A stretch of DNA of 64,000 nt from JACJXW01 sp964418125 (GTDB lineage: Bacteria > Bacteroidota > Bacteroidia > Chitinophagales > Saprospiraceae): assembly GCA_964418125.1 (NCBI GenBank), contig CAYQKY010000020.1, forward strand, positions 16,527 through 80,526, in the 5' to 3' direction. Below, in pieces: positions 26,722-34,945 of the stretch. The position numbers and the translations under genes were made by a program. The notes under the pieces are model-generated. The model was not told where the DNA came from, did not search any database, and saw only the letters and a list, made by a program, of their open reading frames with translations. Within the stretch, counting starts at the first letter, position 1, and every line of letters begins with the position of its first letter.

Positions 26722-28149
26722 ATGAAGAATTTTACGCCCTACCTCCTCTTCCTGGCCCTTTCCCTTTTCTCCTGTAAAAAGGACATCCAGCAGGAAGCCC
26801 TCACTGAGGAACGAGAACTGGACATCGTACATGTCACCCGGCACGACGGCCGCCCTTTCAGCACCGAAACCGGTAATGAAGCCGTTTCTTCCCGAACCTT
26901 CTCTTCCGGCCCCGGCGGAGGCGTCATGATGCAGGCCTTTTACTGGGACCCGCCGGCCGGAGGCGTATGGTGGGACACGATTACCAGTAAGCTGGAAGGC
27001 TGGTCCAGCGCCGGTATTGAATCCATCTGGCTGCCTCCGGTATCCAAAGCACAGGGCGGCGCCTACTCCATGGGGTACGACCCCACAGACTACTTCGACC
27101 TGGGCAATTATAACCAGAACAACACAGTAGAAACGCGCTTCGGGTCAAAGTCCGAACTGGAGAGCCTCATCGGCGAAGCCCACGCCCAGAATATGAAAGT
27201 GTATGCCGACATAGTGATCAATCACAACAGCGGAGGGCAACTGGAATACAATCAGTACACCAATGATTCCACCTGGACGAACTTCAGCGGGGTGGCTTCC
27301 GGCAAGTTCCTGCGTTCCCAGCATGATTTTCACGCCAACTGGGTACACAGCAATGATGAAGGCTACTTCGGCGGCTTCCCGGACCTCTGCCATGAGGCGC
27401 CCTATGTGCAGGACTGGCTGTGGAAAAGGGCCGACGGCGTGGCCAAATACTACAAGAACGATCTTGGCTTCGACGGCTGGCGCTTCGATTACGTGAAAGG
27501 CTTTGCCCCCTGGGTCGTCCGGGAATGGATCAACCACGCGGGCGGCTTCTCGGTCGGCGAACTCTGGGACGCCAACGTAGACTACCTCAACTGGTGGGCC
27601 AACGAGGCCAACAGCAGCGTATTCGACTTCGCCTGCTACTACAAGATGAACGACGCCTTCGACGGCAACAACCTCTCCGTCCTCTACGACGATATGATGT
27701 GGAAGCGCAACCCCTTCCGGGCCGTCACCTTCGTGGCAAACCACGATACGGATGAGATCTGGAATAAGATGCTGGCCTACGCATATATCCTGACCCACGA
27801 GGGCTATCCCACTATATTCTACCGCGACTACGAAGAGTGGCTGGATAAAGAACGGCTGAACAACCTGATCTGGATACACAATAATAAAGCGACGGGAACG
27901 ACTTCCATCCTCTACGCCGACAACGATGAATATGTCGCCCGCCGAAATGGCTACAATGGCCCCGGCCTGGTCGTCTACCTGAACAATTCCGATAACTGGC
28001 TGGAAAGATGGGTGCCGACCAACTGGTACAATACCCAAATCAAGGATTTCACCGGACACTCCAACTGGTACCCCACCACCCAGGGCGGAGGCTGGGTTAA
28101 GATACAGTGCCCGCCGAAGAGCTATACCGTCTGGTCGCCGAATATTTAA
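26722..28149 (+). CDS. Lipoprotein alpha-amylase, GH13, archaeal (GH13_7)-like
   Basis: 475 residues; lipobox FSC (C18) predicts an outer-membrane or periplasmic lipoprotein. The GH13 barrel starts at GGVMMQAFYWDPPAGGVWWD. Conserved regions: DIVINHNSGG, GFDGWRFDYVKG (nucleophile D256), FSVGELWD (acid/base E280) and FVANHDTD (D342, transition-state stabiliser). The C-terminal beta domain ends YTVWSPNI. Segments such as GYDPTDYFDLGNYNQNNTVE, WIHNNKATGTTSILYADND and PTIFYRDYEEWLDK closely match, from memory, the Pyrococcus/Thermococcus alpha-amylases. Endo-hydrolysis of alpha-1,4-glucan is expected. The glucan-sensing regulator lies upstream. Confidence 0.93.
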   Translation: MKNFTPYLLFLALSLFSCKKDIQQEALTEERELDIVHVTRHDGRPFSTETGNEAVSSRTFSSGPGGGVMMQAFYWDPPAGGVWWDTITSKLEGWSSAGIESIWLPPVSKAQGGAYSMGYDPTDYFDLGNYNQNNTVETRFGSKSELESLIGEAHAQNMKVYADIVINHNSGGQLEYNQYTNDSTWTNFSGVASGKFLRSQHDFHANWVHSNDEGYFGGFPDLCHEAPYVQDWLWKRADGVAKYYKNDLGFDGWRFDYVKGFAPWVVREWINHAGGFSVGELWDANVDYLNWWANEANSSVFDFACYYKMNDAFDGNNLSVLYDDMMWKRNPFRAVTFVANHDTDEIWNKMLAYAYILTHEGYPTIFYRDYEEWLDKERLNNLIWIHNNKATGTTSILYADNDEYVARRNGYNGPGLVVYLNNSDNWLERWVPTNWYNTQIKDFTGHSNWYPTTQGGGWVKIQCPPKSYTVWSPNI

Positions 28150-28530
28150 GGGGGTGTTCGTTCTTTGGTGTTTGTTGTCCGTTCCAACAATAAACAACTG
28201 ACAACTACCCGACATTCGCCGGCCCAAAGTAGCCTCAAAAAGCGACCACATTATAATATGCAACGACTGAAACAGCAATATGCACTATACTTGCCTCTGA
28301 AATGCAGCCGATGATAATTAAAGCTCATTTCCACTGAATACGGAAAATACAGTTTGAGTAATAGGTAAGTGCCGGAGTTGCTAAAAAATAACTCCGGCAT
28401 TTTTTTTCGGCCGGGCTGCCTTTAGGCGCCTCGTAATAACCAAAGGTGGAAAATGAGCCGCGCCTCCCCCACCCTCCTTTTCCCAACAGCGGGCGACACC
28501 TCTTTCCCGGTAGGGCTACCGGCGGAGGCC
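28150..28530. other. Intergenic with possible small RNA ahead of a strong terminator
   Basis: 380 bp between the amylase stop and the convergent lipoprotein stop. It contains a small GTTTGTTGT/ACAATAAAC hairpin near 28170-28195, an A+T-rich stretch at 28240-28370 with TATACTTGCC (28287-28296), and the terminator at 28371-28407. No convincing protein is seen (one 18-codon frame from 28258). Either a long amylase 3' UTR or an independent small transcript. Confidence 0.4.
28371..28407 (+). terminator. Intrinsic terminator
   Basis: Perfect 9-bp stem GCCGGAGTT/AACTCCGGC with a 10-nt A-rich loop, followed by A and eight T. Oriented for plus-strand transcripts, 220 bp after the alpha-amylase stop. 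Confidence 0.9.
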
Positions 28531-30300
28531 TCACCTGAGGCGCACCACCACCGTCGCCCCTTCTTTCACGCGCTCCAGCGCCAGGCCGTGGCGGGCGAGG
28601 CTTTCCCGGGCGGAGGCGAGAGAAGCAAAGTCCATTTCTATTTTCAGTTTGGTATCAGCAGGCAGGCCCGTCTGGTTGACGACAGATATATCGAGTTCCT
28701 GGGTAATAAAGCGTGCCAGGTTAGCGGGGCTGATGTGTACAAGGAGGGCCGTCTTGTTGTTATCATCTTTATACTGAATGTACTCTTTACCGGATACCGA
28801 CACAAACTCCTGAAGAGCAGAACTATCTCTTACCACCACCTGGTAGGATTCCTGCACGTTGGCCCATTCCAGTTCCAACCCATATTTGTCCTGAAGAGCT
28901 CTGAGGATAAGTGTTTTACCATCCTCCACTGAATAGTAGGCAGAGCTAAAAAGAATGTCCAGCCGGGGATCCTGCCGCCAGTCTTTTGGTTGCAGCTGCG
29001 TGCTGTCTAACCCCAGCAGCACCGGAAGGACATGAGACAGGGGGTAATTTTGGAACCGGATCAGGGTAGCGCCTTTCCGGCTGTTTACCTGGCGAGTGGA
29101 AGGGCCGGACGATGAAGCCGCGGCCTCAAGGCCAAGGCTGTAAGGCCGCTCAAATCCGATATTGAAGGCGAAAGCAACGGGGAAAAGCATCAGCTGCCCC
29201 TCCTCATTTTCCACGATCAGCTTATCGAAAAAGACCGTGCTTGCAGGCTGCACCATAAAAAGGGCCCTGAGCAGGGCCGGGCTTTTCAGGCTGTCGGCCA
29301 CGTAGAGTTCCGGCAGTTCATCTCTGGAATCGATGAAGAGGTGGAACCCGTGAATGGGCAGTTCTTTTTTCCCTACCCGCAGGCGCAGGCCCTGCATGAT
29401 ATTGGTGCGAAAGTCCCGCTGGTGATAATTCTCACTGGAAGGAGAAGCCACCATATCTCCCCACCACAGGTTTACATCCGCACCATTGAAAGCCGTGTAC
29501 TCCGGCAGGGAGAGCCAGTCGTGCCCGGCGCCCAGCAGTTCCGATTGGCGGATAGCGGTAGTGCCAAATAGTTGGCTGCGGCCGGCCAGCAGCCTCCGGC
29601 GGGTCTGAAACCCAGGTACATGGACGATCTTATACAGCCGATTGGGGCGGTACAGCTCATAAATATGGCGGGTAGCCTCCGCCGCCGTATCGATCCGCAG
29701 CAGAGGGCGCCGGCCGGACTCCTGGATCAGCTGAAAGCCGTACACCTCCCCGTCATACTGAGGGCGGGGGACGCTTACCGCCGGGACATACTCCTCGAAG
29801 GGGTCCGCTACCTTGATCATCAGCGATTGCACGATCGTACTGTCCGTTTTGGAAAACAGCCGCACGGAGATGACGTCGCCCTGTTGTATTCCTTGTCGCA
29901 AGGTAGAGACGACCGAAGCCTCCAGGCGCCGGTTCTGAAATTCCGGATAGGAAAACCAGAATGAGGAAAAGCGGCTGTACGGATCCCGGTGAATGCTTAC
30001 CACTTCCAATTCCTGCTCGCGCTCGTCTTTGAGGAACTTTAACTCCCCGCCAACGATGTTTCTGAATTCCGAAATATCCACTTCTACACTGCCCCTGTAT
30101 ACTTCCGGGTTGGCGTATTTTACCAGCGGAACATGCAGGCCGCCCCATTCAACCGAGTAAGGGCTTTCCCTTTGTGGCCGTTCATTGATATTCAGAATGT
30201 CCTGCCGCTGAGGCGGCGGCTCAGGGGCAGGCCCGGCTGCCGGCTGACAGGCCCACAGGCTCAGGGTAAGGCACAATACAAGACAGGTGCGAAAGGGCAT
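28531..30300 (-). CDS. Lipoprotein sharing a sensor module with BlaR1; DUF3738-like C-terminus
   Basis: 589 residues with lipobox SLWAC (about C18). Residues ~200-400 match the C-terminal part of the BlaR1-type protein at 35955-38519: IDTAAEATRHIYELY versus IDTTVEKYRWMYDNY, VPGFQTRRR versus IPGFRTVRR, and GLRLRVGKKELP...STVFFDKLIVENEEGQ..LFPVAFAFN versus GLELKVGAKRLP...SSVFVTNIVVEGEQGQ..LFPLSFAFN. The end of that module also recalls the GldM C-terminal domain. Residues ~430-589 look like a DUF3738 (TIGR03435) domain: DPRLDILFSSAYY, LRALQDKYGLELEWA, SYQVVVRDS, VVNQTGLPADTKL. Role unknown; probably envelope protein-protein contacts. Confidence 0.78.
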   Translation of the reverse strand: MPFRTCLVLCLTLSLWACQPAAGPAPEPPPQRQDILNINERPQRESPYSVEWGGLHVPLVKYANPEVYRGSVEVDISEFRNIVGGELKFLKDEREQELEVVSIHRDPYSRFSSFWFSYPEFQNRRLEASVVSTLRQGIQQGDVISVRLFSKTDSTIVQSLMIKVADPFEEYVPAVSVPRPQYDGEVYGFQLIQESGRRPLLRIDTAAEATRHIYELYRPNRLYKIVHVPGFQTRRRLLAGRSQLFGTTAIRQSELLGAGHDWLSLPEYTAFNGADVNLWWGDMVASPSSENYHQRDFRTNIMQGLRLRVGKKELPIHGFHLFIDSRDELPELYVADSLKSPALLRALFMVQPASTVFFDKLIVENEEGQLMLFPVAFAFNIGFERPYSLGLEAAASSSGPSTRQVNSRKGATLIRFQNYPLSHVLPVLLGLDSTQLQPKDWRQDPRLDILFSSAYYSVEDGKTLILRALQDKYGLELEWANVQESYQVVVRDSSALQEFVSVSGKEYIQYKDDNNKTALLVHISPANLARFITQELDISVVNQTGLPADTKLKIEMDFASLASARESLARHGLALERVKEGATVVVRLR

Positions 30301-30386
30301 TAGCTTGGTCTTTGCCCTAATATCTTCTTTGTTGGTAAAACAAGCAAGGCGGGAGGTGCTAATGAAGTGTTAAACCGGGAAACTTG

Positions 30387-31238
30387 TTAGCTATCGATCT
30401 TTCCTGCTTCCAGCTCGCTCCTCAGCAGAAGGGCCGCCGAGACGCCGCCCAGCACCAGCCGCAGTTCCGGCGCCAGGCCGTCCTTCAGCCATACCCGGCC
30501 GTTGTTGAGCGTTTCCACTGCGCCCACTACCTCGTCATTATAGACAAACTGGAAGCCCAGCGATTGCATGCCCAGGGCGCGCTTGCCGTTGGAGAGTTTG
30601 TCTACCGGCTGGATCTCGATCAGGCCATCACCGTAGCGGACGAAGCCCTCTGCCGGGCGGAACCAGTTGTTCTGGTTGAGGTCCGTGACCAGGAAGTCGT
30701 AGTGCTGCCGGCCTTCATTCAGGCCGATGGTACCGGAAAAGGCATCCTGCCAGTTGAGGTTCACTTCGAAATACTTGTTGAACAGGAGCAGGTCCTGCTC
30801 GCGGAGCTTACCCATGCAGAACACCTCGGCGGTGTTGCCTTCGCCATCAGCAATGTCATAGGCCAGCTTTTCCTTCGCGCCCGAGAAGCGGACGATGAAG
30901 GGGATGTCATAACTCTTGAGCCAGCCGCGCTTAACCTTACCGGTAGTGAATTCCCCGAAGGAGAGGTGCTGGTTCAGCATCCATCCCTGCCGGCCTTTGA
31001 CGGGCATGGCGACGGCAGTTTGTAGTTGCTGGTCAAGGGCCATCTGCGGCGTGCTGCAGGAGGCCAGGGCCAGGAGGGCAGGAAAGGCCAGTAAGGCTGC
31101 GATTCTTCCAGCGGACAAAATCGGAAGTCGGACACGAGCGAAGCGACTGACGGAGTAAATCGAAAGTCGGAATGACAGCAGGCATTCCGCCACGGCCCTC
31201 AGGCGGAGAGGCAAAAGGCCTTTCAGTATGTTTTTCAT
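30387..31238 (-). CDS. Lipoprotein of unknown function with a repeat-expanded leader
   Basis: 283 residues as drawn. The lipobox LALASC puts the lipid-attached cysteine at residue 61, far deeper than in a normal signal peptide. Codons ~20-41 are made of two near-identical 15-bp words (AAATCGGAAGTCGGA and AAATCGAAAGTCGGA on the plus strand) 39 bp apart around GAGCGAAGCGAC, which looks like an intergenic repeat inserted in frame. A TTG start after it would give a normal leader, SAGRIAALLAFPALLALASC. The mature part (WLKSYDIPFIVRFSGAKEK, YDIADGEGNTAEVFCMGKL, FVRYGDGLIEIQPVDKLSNG) is beta-rich and unrecognised. Same strand as the lipoprotein downstream. Confidence 0.72.
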   Translation of the reverse strand: MKNILKGLLPLRLRAVAECLLSFRLSIYSVSRFARVRLPILSAGRIAALLAFPALLALASCSTPQMALDQQLQTAVAMPVKGRQGWMLNQHLSFGEFTTGKVKRGWLKSYDIPFIVRFSGAKEKLAYDIADGEGNTAEVFCMGKLREQDLLLFNKYFEVNLNWQDAFSGTIGLNEGRQHYDFLVTDLNQNNWFRPAEGFVRYGDGLIEIQPVDKLSNGKRALGMQSLGFQFVYNDEVVGAVETLNNGRVWLKDGLAPELRLVLGGVSAALLLRSELEAGKIDS

Positions 31239-31578
31239 AATTCAGGTGGTTTAAATGATGATTTTTGATTTAGACATTTAAACCAACGTTGAGGTGGCAG
31301 CTCACTCCTTTTTTCTCATATAAAATGTGCCTGTAGCCTCCGGAATGACCACCTATAATTGATGGATATAACGAAATTAGTACTTCCCCCGCAAAAAACA
31401 GGACAGTTAACCGTTTTCCATCTGCACCTTTTCCCCTTCAAAACCCACCAAAAAACAGCACAAAAAACTGGCTTTCAACACCTTGAACTAAACGCAAACC
31501 GATCAAAACGTATAATTACCCGAAGCTACACCCGGTTTCAAACCCGGCAAATATTTGATACCTTTACCGTAAAAGCCC
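31239..31578. other. Divergent promoter region
   Basis: 340 bp between the divergent lipoprotein and Pif1-like genes. No gene. A+T rich at 31240-31300 and 31360-31520; it contains the plus-strand promoter listed separately. Confidence 0.5.
31536..31566 (+). promoter_or_regulatory. Promoter of the Pif1-like helicase gene
   Basis: TTTC at 31536-31539, 19-bp spacer, then TACCTTTA at 31559-31566: one mismatch to each Bacteroidota sigma-A box at the right spacing. The leader would be only about 8 nt before ATG 31579. Confidence 0.5.
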
Positions 31579-34047
31579 ATGCGCCTCCAATCGAACCCCG
31601 AACTCGAGCTGGCCTATGAGTACGTCTGTTACACCAACCGCAGCATTTTCCTGACGGGCAAGGCCGGGACGGGCAAGACCACCTTTCTCCACAAGATCAA
31701 GGAGGAGGCCCCCAAGCGTATGGCCGTGGTGGCGCCCACCGGCGTGGCGGCCATCAACGCCAGAGGCATGACCATCCATTCCTTCTTCCAGCTGCCCTTT
31801 GGCCCCTACCTGCCCGGCAATTCGCGGGAGGCCGCCCGCCAACGGCGCTTCTCCGGTGAAAAGCGGCGCCTGATCCGCAGTCTCGAACTGCTGGTCATCG
31901 ACGAGGTCAGCATGGTGCGGGCCGACCTGCTTGATGGGATTGACGACGTACTGCGGCGCTATAAAGACCCCAGCCGGCCCTTCGGCGGCGTGCAGTTGCT
32001 CATGATCGGCGACCTGCACCAACTGCCGCCGGTAGTGAAAGACGAGGAGTGGTACCTGCTGCGCGAGCACTACCGCACGCCCTACTTCTTCGGCAGCCTG
32101 GCCCTGCAGGAAACCCGCCCGGTGGTGGTCGAACTGAAGCAGATCTTCCGCCAGTCCGACGATATCTTTATCCGCCTGCTCAATAAGGTGCGCAACAACG
32201 AGATCGACAATGAAGTGCTGGCCACCCTCAACAGCCGCTTCGACCCCAACTTTCAGGCCGAAGAGGAGGACGGGTATATTACGTTAACCACCCACAATGC
32301 TTCCGCCCACCATATCAATGCCCAAAAGCTGGAAGAGATCTCCGAAAAGGCGCGCACCTACCGGGCGGAGGTCAAAGGAGACTTTCCCACTCACGCCTAC
32401 CCTGCCGATGAAGAGCTGGAACTGAAAACGAGCGCCCAGGTCATGTTCATCAAGAACGATACTGACCCGGAGAAACGCTACTACAACGGCAAGATCGGCA
32501 AGGTAACCTATATTGGTAAAGATGAAATATACGTGCTCTGCCCCGGCGAAACGGAGCCGATCACGGTGCTGCCCGCCGAATGGCACAACGTGAAATACAG
32601 CATCGACGAACAGTCCAAAGAGGTCGCGGAGGACATCATCGGCACTTTTACCCAGTTCCCCCTCCGGCTGGCCTGGGCCATCACCATCCACAAGAGCCAG
32701 GGGCTGACTTTCGAAAAGGTGATCCTCGACGCGCAGGCGGCCTTCGCCCACGGGCAGGTGTACGTGGCCCTGAGCCGCTGCAAGAGCTTCGAGGGCATCG
32801 TGCTGATTTCCAGGATCATCCCTGCCGGCATCCGGACGGATTCTACCGTCAAGAACTTCTCGGAGGAGGCGGAAAAGAACGCTCCTACTCCGGAGCAGTT
32901 GCAACAGGAGAAGGCCGCCTACCAGCAATCGCTCCTCCTGGACCTGTTCGGTTTTAAAGCTCTGAAAAGGCACTTCAACCAGATGAACCGCATCCTGCTC
33001 GAGCACGAAAGCAAAATGATCGGTGAGCCGCTGGAACAATTCAATGCCCTCGCCACCCTGGCCGAAGAGCAGGTATTTCCGGTAGCCGAAAAGTTCCGGC
33101 GGCAGCTTCGCGGCTTTTTCGCCCAGGGCGGCCTGCCGGAAGAGAACGAGCAACTCCAGGAGCGCATCCGGAAGGGCGCAGCCTGGTTTACCGAAAAAGT
33201 GCGAAAGGAAATGGAACCCGCCGCGCAGAGCATCCAGGTCATTTCCGACAACCGGCAGGTACGCAAAGCCGCCCTGGAAACGCTGGAAAAACTGCAAAGA
33301 GAAATCTTCACCAAACTCGCCTGTTACCAGGCCATTCAGAGCGGGTTCACCACCCAGGCCTACCTGAACACCAGGGCTAAGGCTGAACTGGATTTCAAAG
33401 CAGCCCGGCAAGAGGCGCCGCCCACCAGCCGGCAACCGGCCTCCCCCAAAGACACCCCCCACCCGGAGCTGTACGCCCGCCTGGTGCAATGGCGCAGCGA
33501 CACCGCCGACACAGAAGGCGTCGACCTCTACATGGTGCTGCCCACCCGCTCCCTGCTCGAGCTGGCGGAGAAATTGCCGCTGACAGACCCCCAGCTGAAA
33601 AAGATCCACGGCATTGGTAAGGGAAGGATCAAAAAATACGGAGCGGAACTCATCGGGCTTATCGAAAAATATTGCTCGGAAAAGGAGATCGCCACCGAAA
33701 CTCTGCCCCTGGCCGGCGTGGAAGCAGAAGCCAAAAAACCGCCGAAACCGGACACCAAAAAGATCAGCTACGAAATGTTCCGCTCCGGCAAAACCATCCC
33801 GGAGATCGCCGAAGAGCGCGGGCTGGTTGCGTCCACCATCGAAGGCCACCTGGCGCACTACATCGGGCTGGGGGAACTAAGCGCAGCGGAGGCCATGCCC
33901 GCGGAGGCCGTCGATAAGATCCGGGCTTACCTGGAGGAACACCCGGAAGCCGGGCTCGGAGAGGTAAGAGTCCATTTTGACAATGCGTATTCTTACGGGG
34001 AGATTAAGATGGTGAAGGCGGAAATACGGGTTGAAGCGCCAGAATAA
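31579..34047 (+). CDS. Pif1-like helicase with HRDC and C-terminal HTH domains
   Basis: 822 residues. Superfamily 1B motor: Walker A FLTGKAGTGKTTFLHKI, APTGVAAINARGMTIHSFFQLP (motif Ia region), Walker B LVIDEVSMVRADLLD, GDLHQLPPV (motif III) and the C-terminal motifs AITIHKSQGLTFEKVILD and VYVALSRCKSFEG. The central part (450-620) is helical. Next come an HRDC-like domain (~640-700; LPLTDPQLKKIHGIGKGRI) and a RecQ-tail type HTH (~735-822; SYEMFRSGKTIPEIAEERGL). Expected to unwind DNA 5'-3' in replication or repair. The stop is two bases from the relic end of the convergent HNH gene. Confidence 0.92.
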   Translation: MRLQSNPELELAYEYVCYTNRSIFLTGKAGTGKTTFLHKIKEEAPKRMAVVAPTGVAAINARGMTIHSFFQLPFGPYLPGNSREAARQRRFSGEKRRLIRSLELLVIDEVSMVRADLLDGIDDVLRRYKDPSRPFGGVQLLMIGDLHQLPPVVKDEEWYLLREHYRTPYFFGSLALQETRPVVVELKQIFRQSDDIFIRLLNKVRNNEIDNEVLATLNSRFDPNFQAEEEDGYITLTTHNASAHHINAQKLEEISEKARTYRAEVKGDFPTHAYPADEELELKTSAQVMFIKNDTDPEKRYYNGKIGKVTYIGKDEIYVLCPGETEPITVLPAEWHNVKYSIDEQSKEVAEDIIGTFTQFPLRLAWAITIHKSQGLTFEKVILDAQAAFAHGQVYVALSRCKSFEGIVLISRIIPAGIRTDSTVKNFSEEAEKNAPTPEQLQQEKAAYQQSLLLDLFGFKALKRHFNQMNRILLEHESKMIGEPLEQFNALATLAEEQVFPVAEKFRRQLRGFFAQGGLPEENEQLQERIRKGAAWFTEKVRKEMEPAAQSIQVISDNRQVRKAALETLEKLQREIFTKLACYQAIQSGFTTQAYLNTRAKAELDFKAARQEAPPTSRQPASPKDTPHPELYARLVQWRSDTADTEGVDLYMVLPTRSLLELAEKLPLTDPQLKKIHGIGKGRIKKYGAELIGLIEKYCSEKEIATETLPLAGVEAEAKKPPKPDTKKISYEMFRSGKTIPEIAEERGLVASTIEGHLAHYIGLGELSAAEAMPAEAVDKIRAYLEEHPEAGLGEVRVHFDNAYSYGEIKMVKAEIRVEAPE

Positions 34048-34048
34048 A

Positions 34049-34121
34049 TCAGGGATAATACCCTGCTTTGATCAGGTCTATCCGCTCTATAATCCGATCA
34101 AGTGCATTTAGCGCCAAGACC
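34049..34121 (-). pseudogene. Severed 3' end of the HNH nuclease gene
   Basis: In the minus frame that continues the HNH gene across the inserted element, this segment encodes VLALNALDRIIERIDLI and ends AGYYP and TGA at 34049-34051. Joined after GKATIK of the HNH protein it gives a smooth C-terminus, GKATIK-VLALNALDR, typical of this nuclease group. It is cut off by the element at 34125-34286 and is no longer translated with the gene. Confidence 0.85.
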
Positions 34122-34124
34122 TTA

Positions 34125-34286
34125 GAGCATGTTTGGAGGCCGCTTTTGGAGACGAAAAGTGTCAATTTTTCGGTGAAACGAGGCGCTTTTCGAAGGGCGT
34201 ACCCGGAGGTACGGCCAAGGAAAGGAACGAAGTGTCACCGAAAAAGTGGCCTTTTTTAGTCCAAAGGGTGGCCTCCAAACATGCTC
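34125..34286. mobile_element. MITE-like inverted-repeat element, copy 1
   Basis: 162 bp with perfect 17-bp terminal repeats GAGCATGTTTGGAGGCC, flanked by direct TTA (34122-34124 and 34287-34289), a 3-bp target duplication. Inside is a nested palindrome: TTTTTCGGTGA/TCACCGAAAAA arms and an innermost CGTAC-CCGGAG-GTACG hairpin. There is no transposase, so it must be mobilised in trans; a 3-bp TNA duplication and GAG terminus suggest an IS5-family (IS1031-like) source, as inference. It interrupts the HNH gene near its 3' end. A second, shorter copy lies at 59736-59832. Confidence 0.9.
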
Positions 34287-34633
34287 TTAATAGTAGCCTT
34301 ACCAATATCCGTTTTGGAAGAAATGCCCCCTTCTTTGGAAACCTCAAAGTGGTCAAACCAATTTTGTTTTCTGGGATGGAATAACCGGACGACTACATCT
34401 TCATCGTCCAGAATGGCGCCAAGATCCGTTCCTTTGTTGGCATTGCATATCGGGCAACGAAAGGCAAGGTTTTCCAATGTACTGCTCCCTCCATGTTTGA
34501 GGCTGATAATATGATCTATTTGGAATTTGAAGAAGGAGTCTTCTTCCGGCCGTCGGCAATATTCACATCGAAAGCCAGCAAGTTCCGCTACTTCCTGGCG
34601 AAGCACGTTGGGAATATATCTGTTTTTACTCAT
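34256..34633 (-). CDS. HNH endonuclease, C-terminus replaced by MITE sequence
   Basis: 125 residues from MSKNRYIPNVLRQEVAELAG. The start is set by the ATGAGTAA overlap with the stop of the upstream gene. The zinc-type HNH core is complete: FRCEYCRRPEED, FQIDHIISLKHGGS, ENLAFRCPICNANKG. The last ten residues (KSMFGGHPLD) and stop are read from the right end of the inserted element; before insertion the protein would have had about 139 residues. The nuclease core is intact, so activity may persist. It is translationally coupled to the 85-residue gene before it and may act on DNA in defence or repair, with no direct evidence. Confidence 0.88.
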   Translation of the reverse strand: MSKNRYIPNVLRQEVAELAGFRCEYCRRPEEDSFFKFQIDHIISLKHGGSSTLENLAFRCPICNANKGTDLGAILDDEDVVVRLFHPRKQNWFDHFEVSKEGGISSKTDIGKATIKSMFGGHPLD

Positions 34634-34883
34634 GCGGCTGCCCCTGGGAAAGTAGCAAGCGCGCACGCGACTTAGCTAAACGGACTATGTGCTCCAAAAT
34701 AAAGTAGTGCTCAAGCTCCTCTTCTTCCTCTTCGCTCAGGCCCTCTGCCTTTTTCTTATCTAAAAGCTCTTCCAGGCGAGCCTGAATATCCTGCGGGGCA
34801 TGAAAACTCAATACCTTAACTGGATACATCCCGGCAATAAATTCGGCCAGGCTGTCGTATATATGAGGATAACTAACCATCAT
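34626..34883 (-). CDS. Small acidic helical protein coupled to the HNH gene
   Basis: 85 residues. N-terminus PHIYDSLAEFIAGMYPVKVL, then a strongly charged helix (RLEELLDKKKAEGLSEEEEE). No signal peptide. Its end overlaps the HNH start (CCGCATGAGTAA), so the two are cotranscribed and coupled. Similar small genes often precede stand-alone HNH genes; a partner or inhibitor role is inference. A second ATG two residues in is equally possible as start. Confidence 0.75.
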   Translation of the reverse strand: MMVSYPHIYDSLAEFIAGMYPVKVLSFHAPQDIQARLEELLDKKKAEGLSEEEEEELEHYFILEHIVRLAKSRARLLLSQGQPHE

Positions 34884-34945
34884 GATGTTTATATTCTACA
34901 GAACTTTATAAGGTAAGGATTATCCTGGAGTAATTCCACTTCGCC

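Noticed and set aside
32284..33858. 524-codon minus-strand frame opposite the Pif1-like helicase
   Set aside because: Antisense to clear helicase motifs; no homology pattern, His/Gly/Phe-rich shadow text.
34068..34259. Small plus-strand frame with HVWRPLLETKSVNFSV text
   Set aside because: It is a translation of the MITE-like element, not a protein-coding gene.
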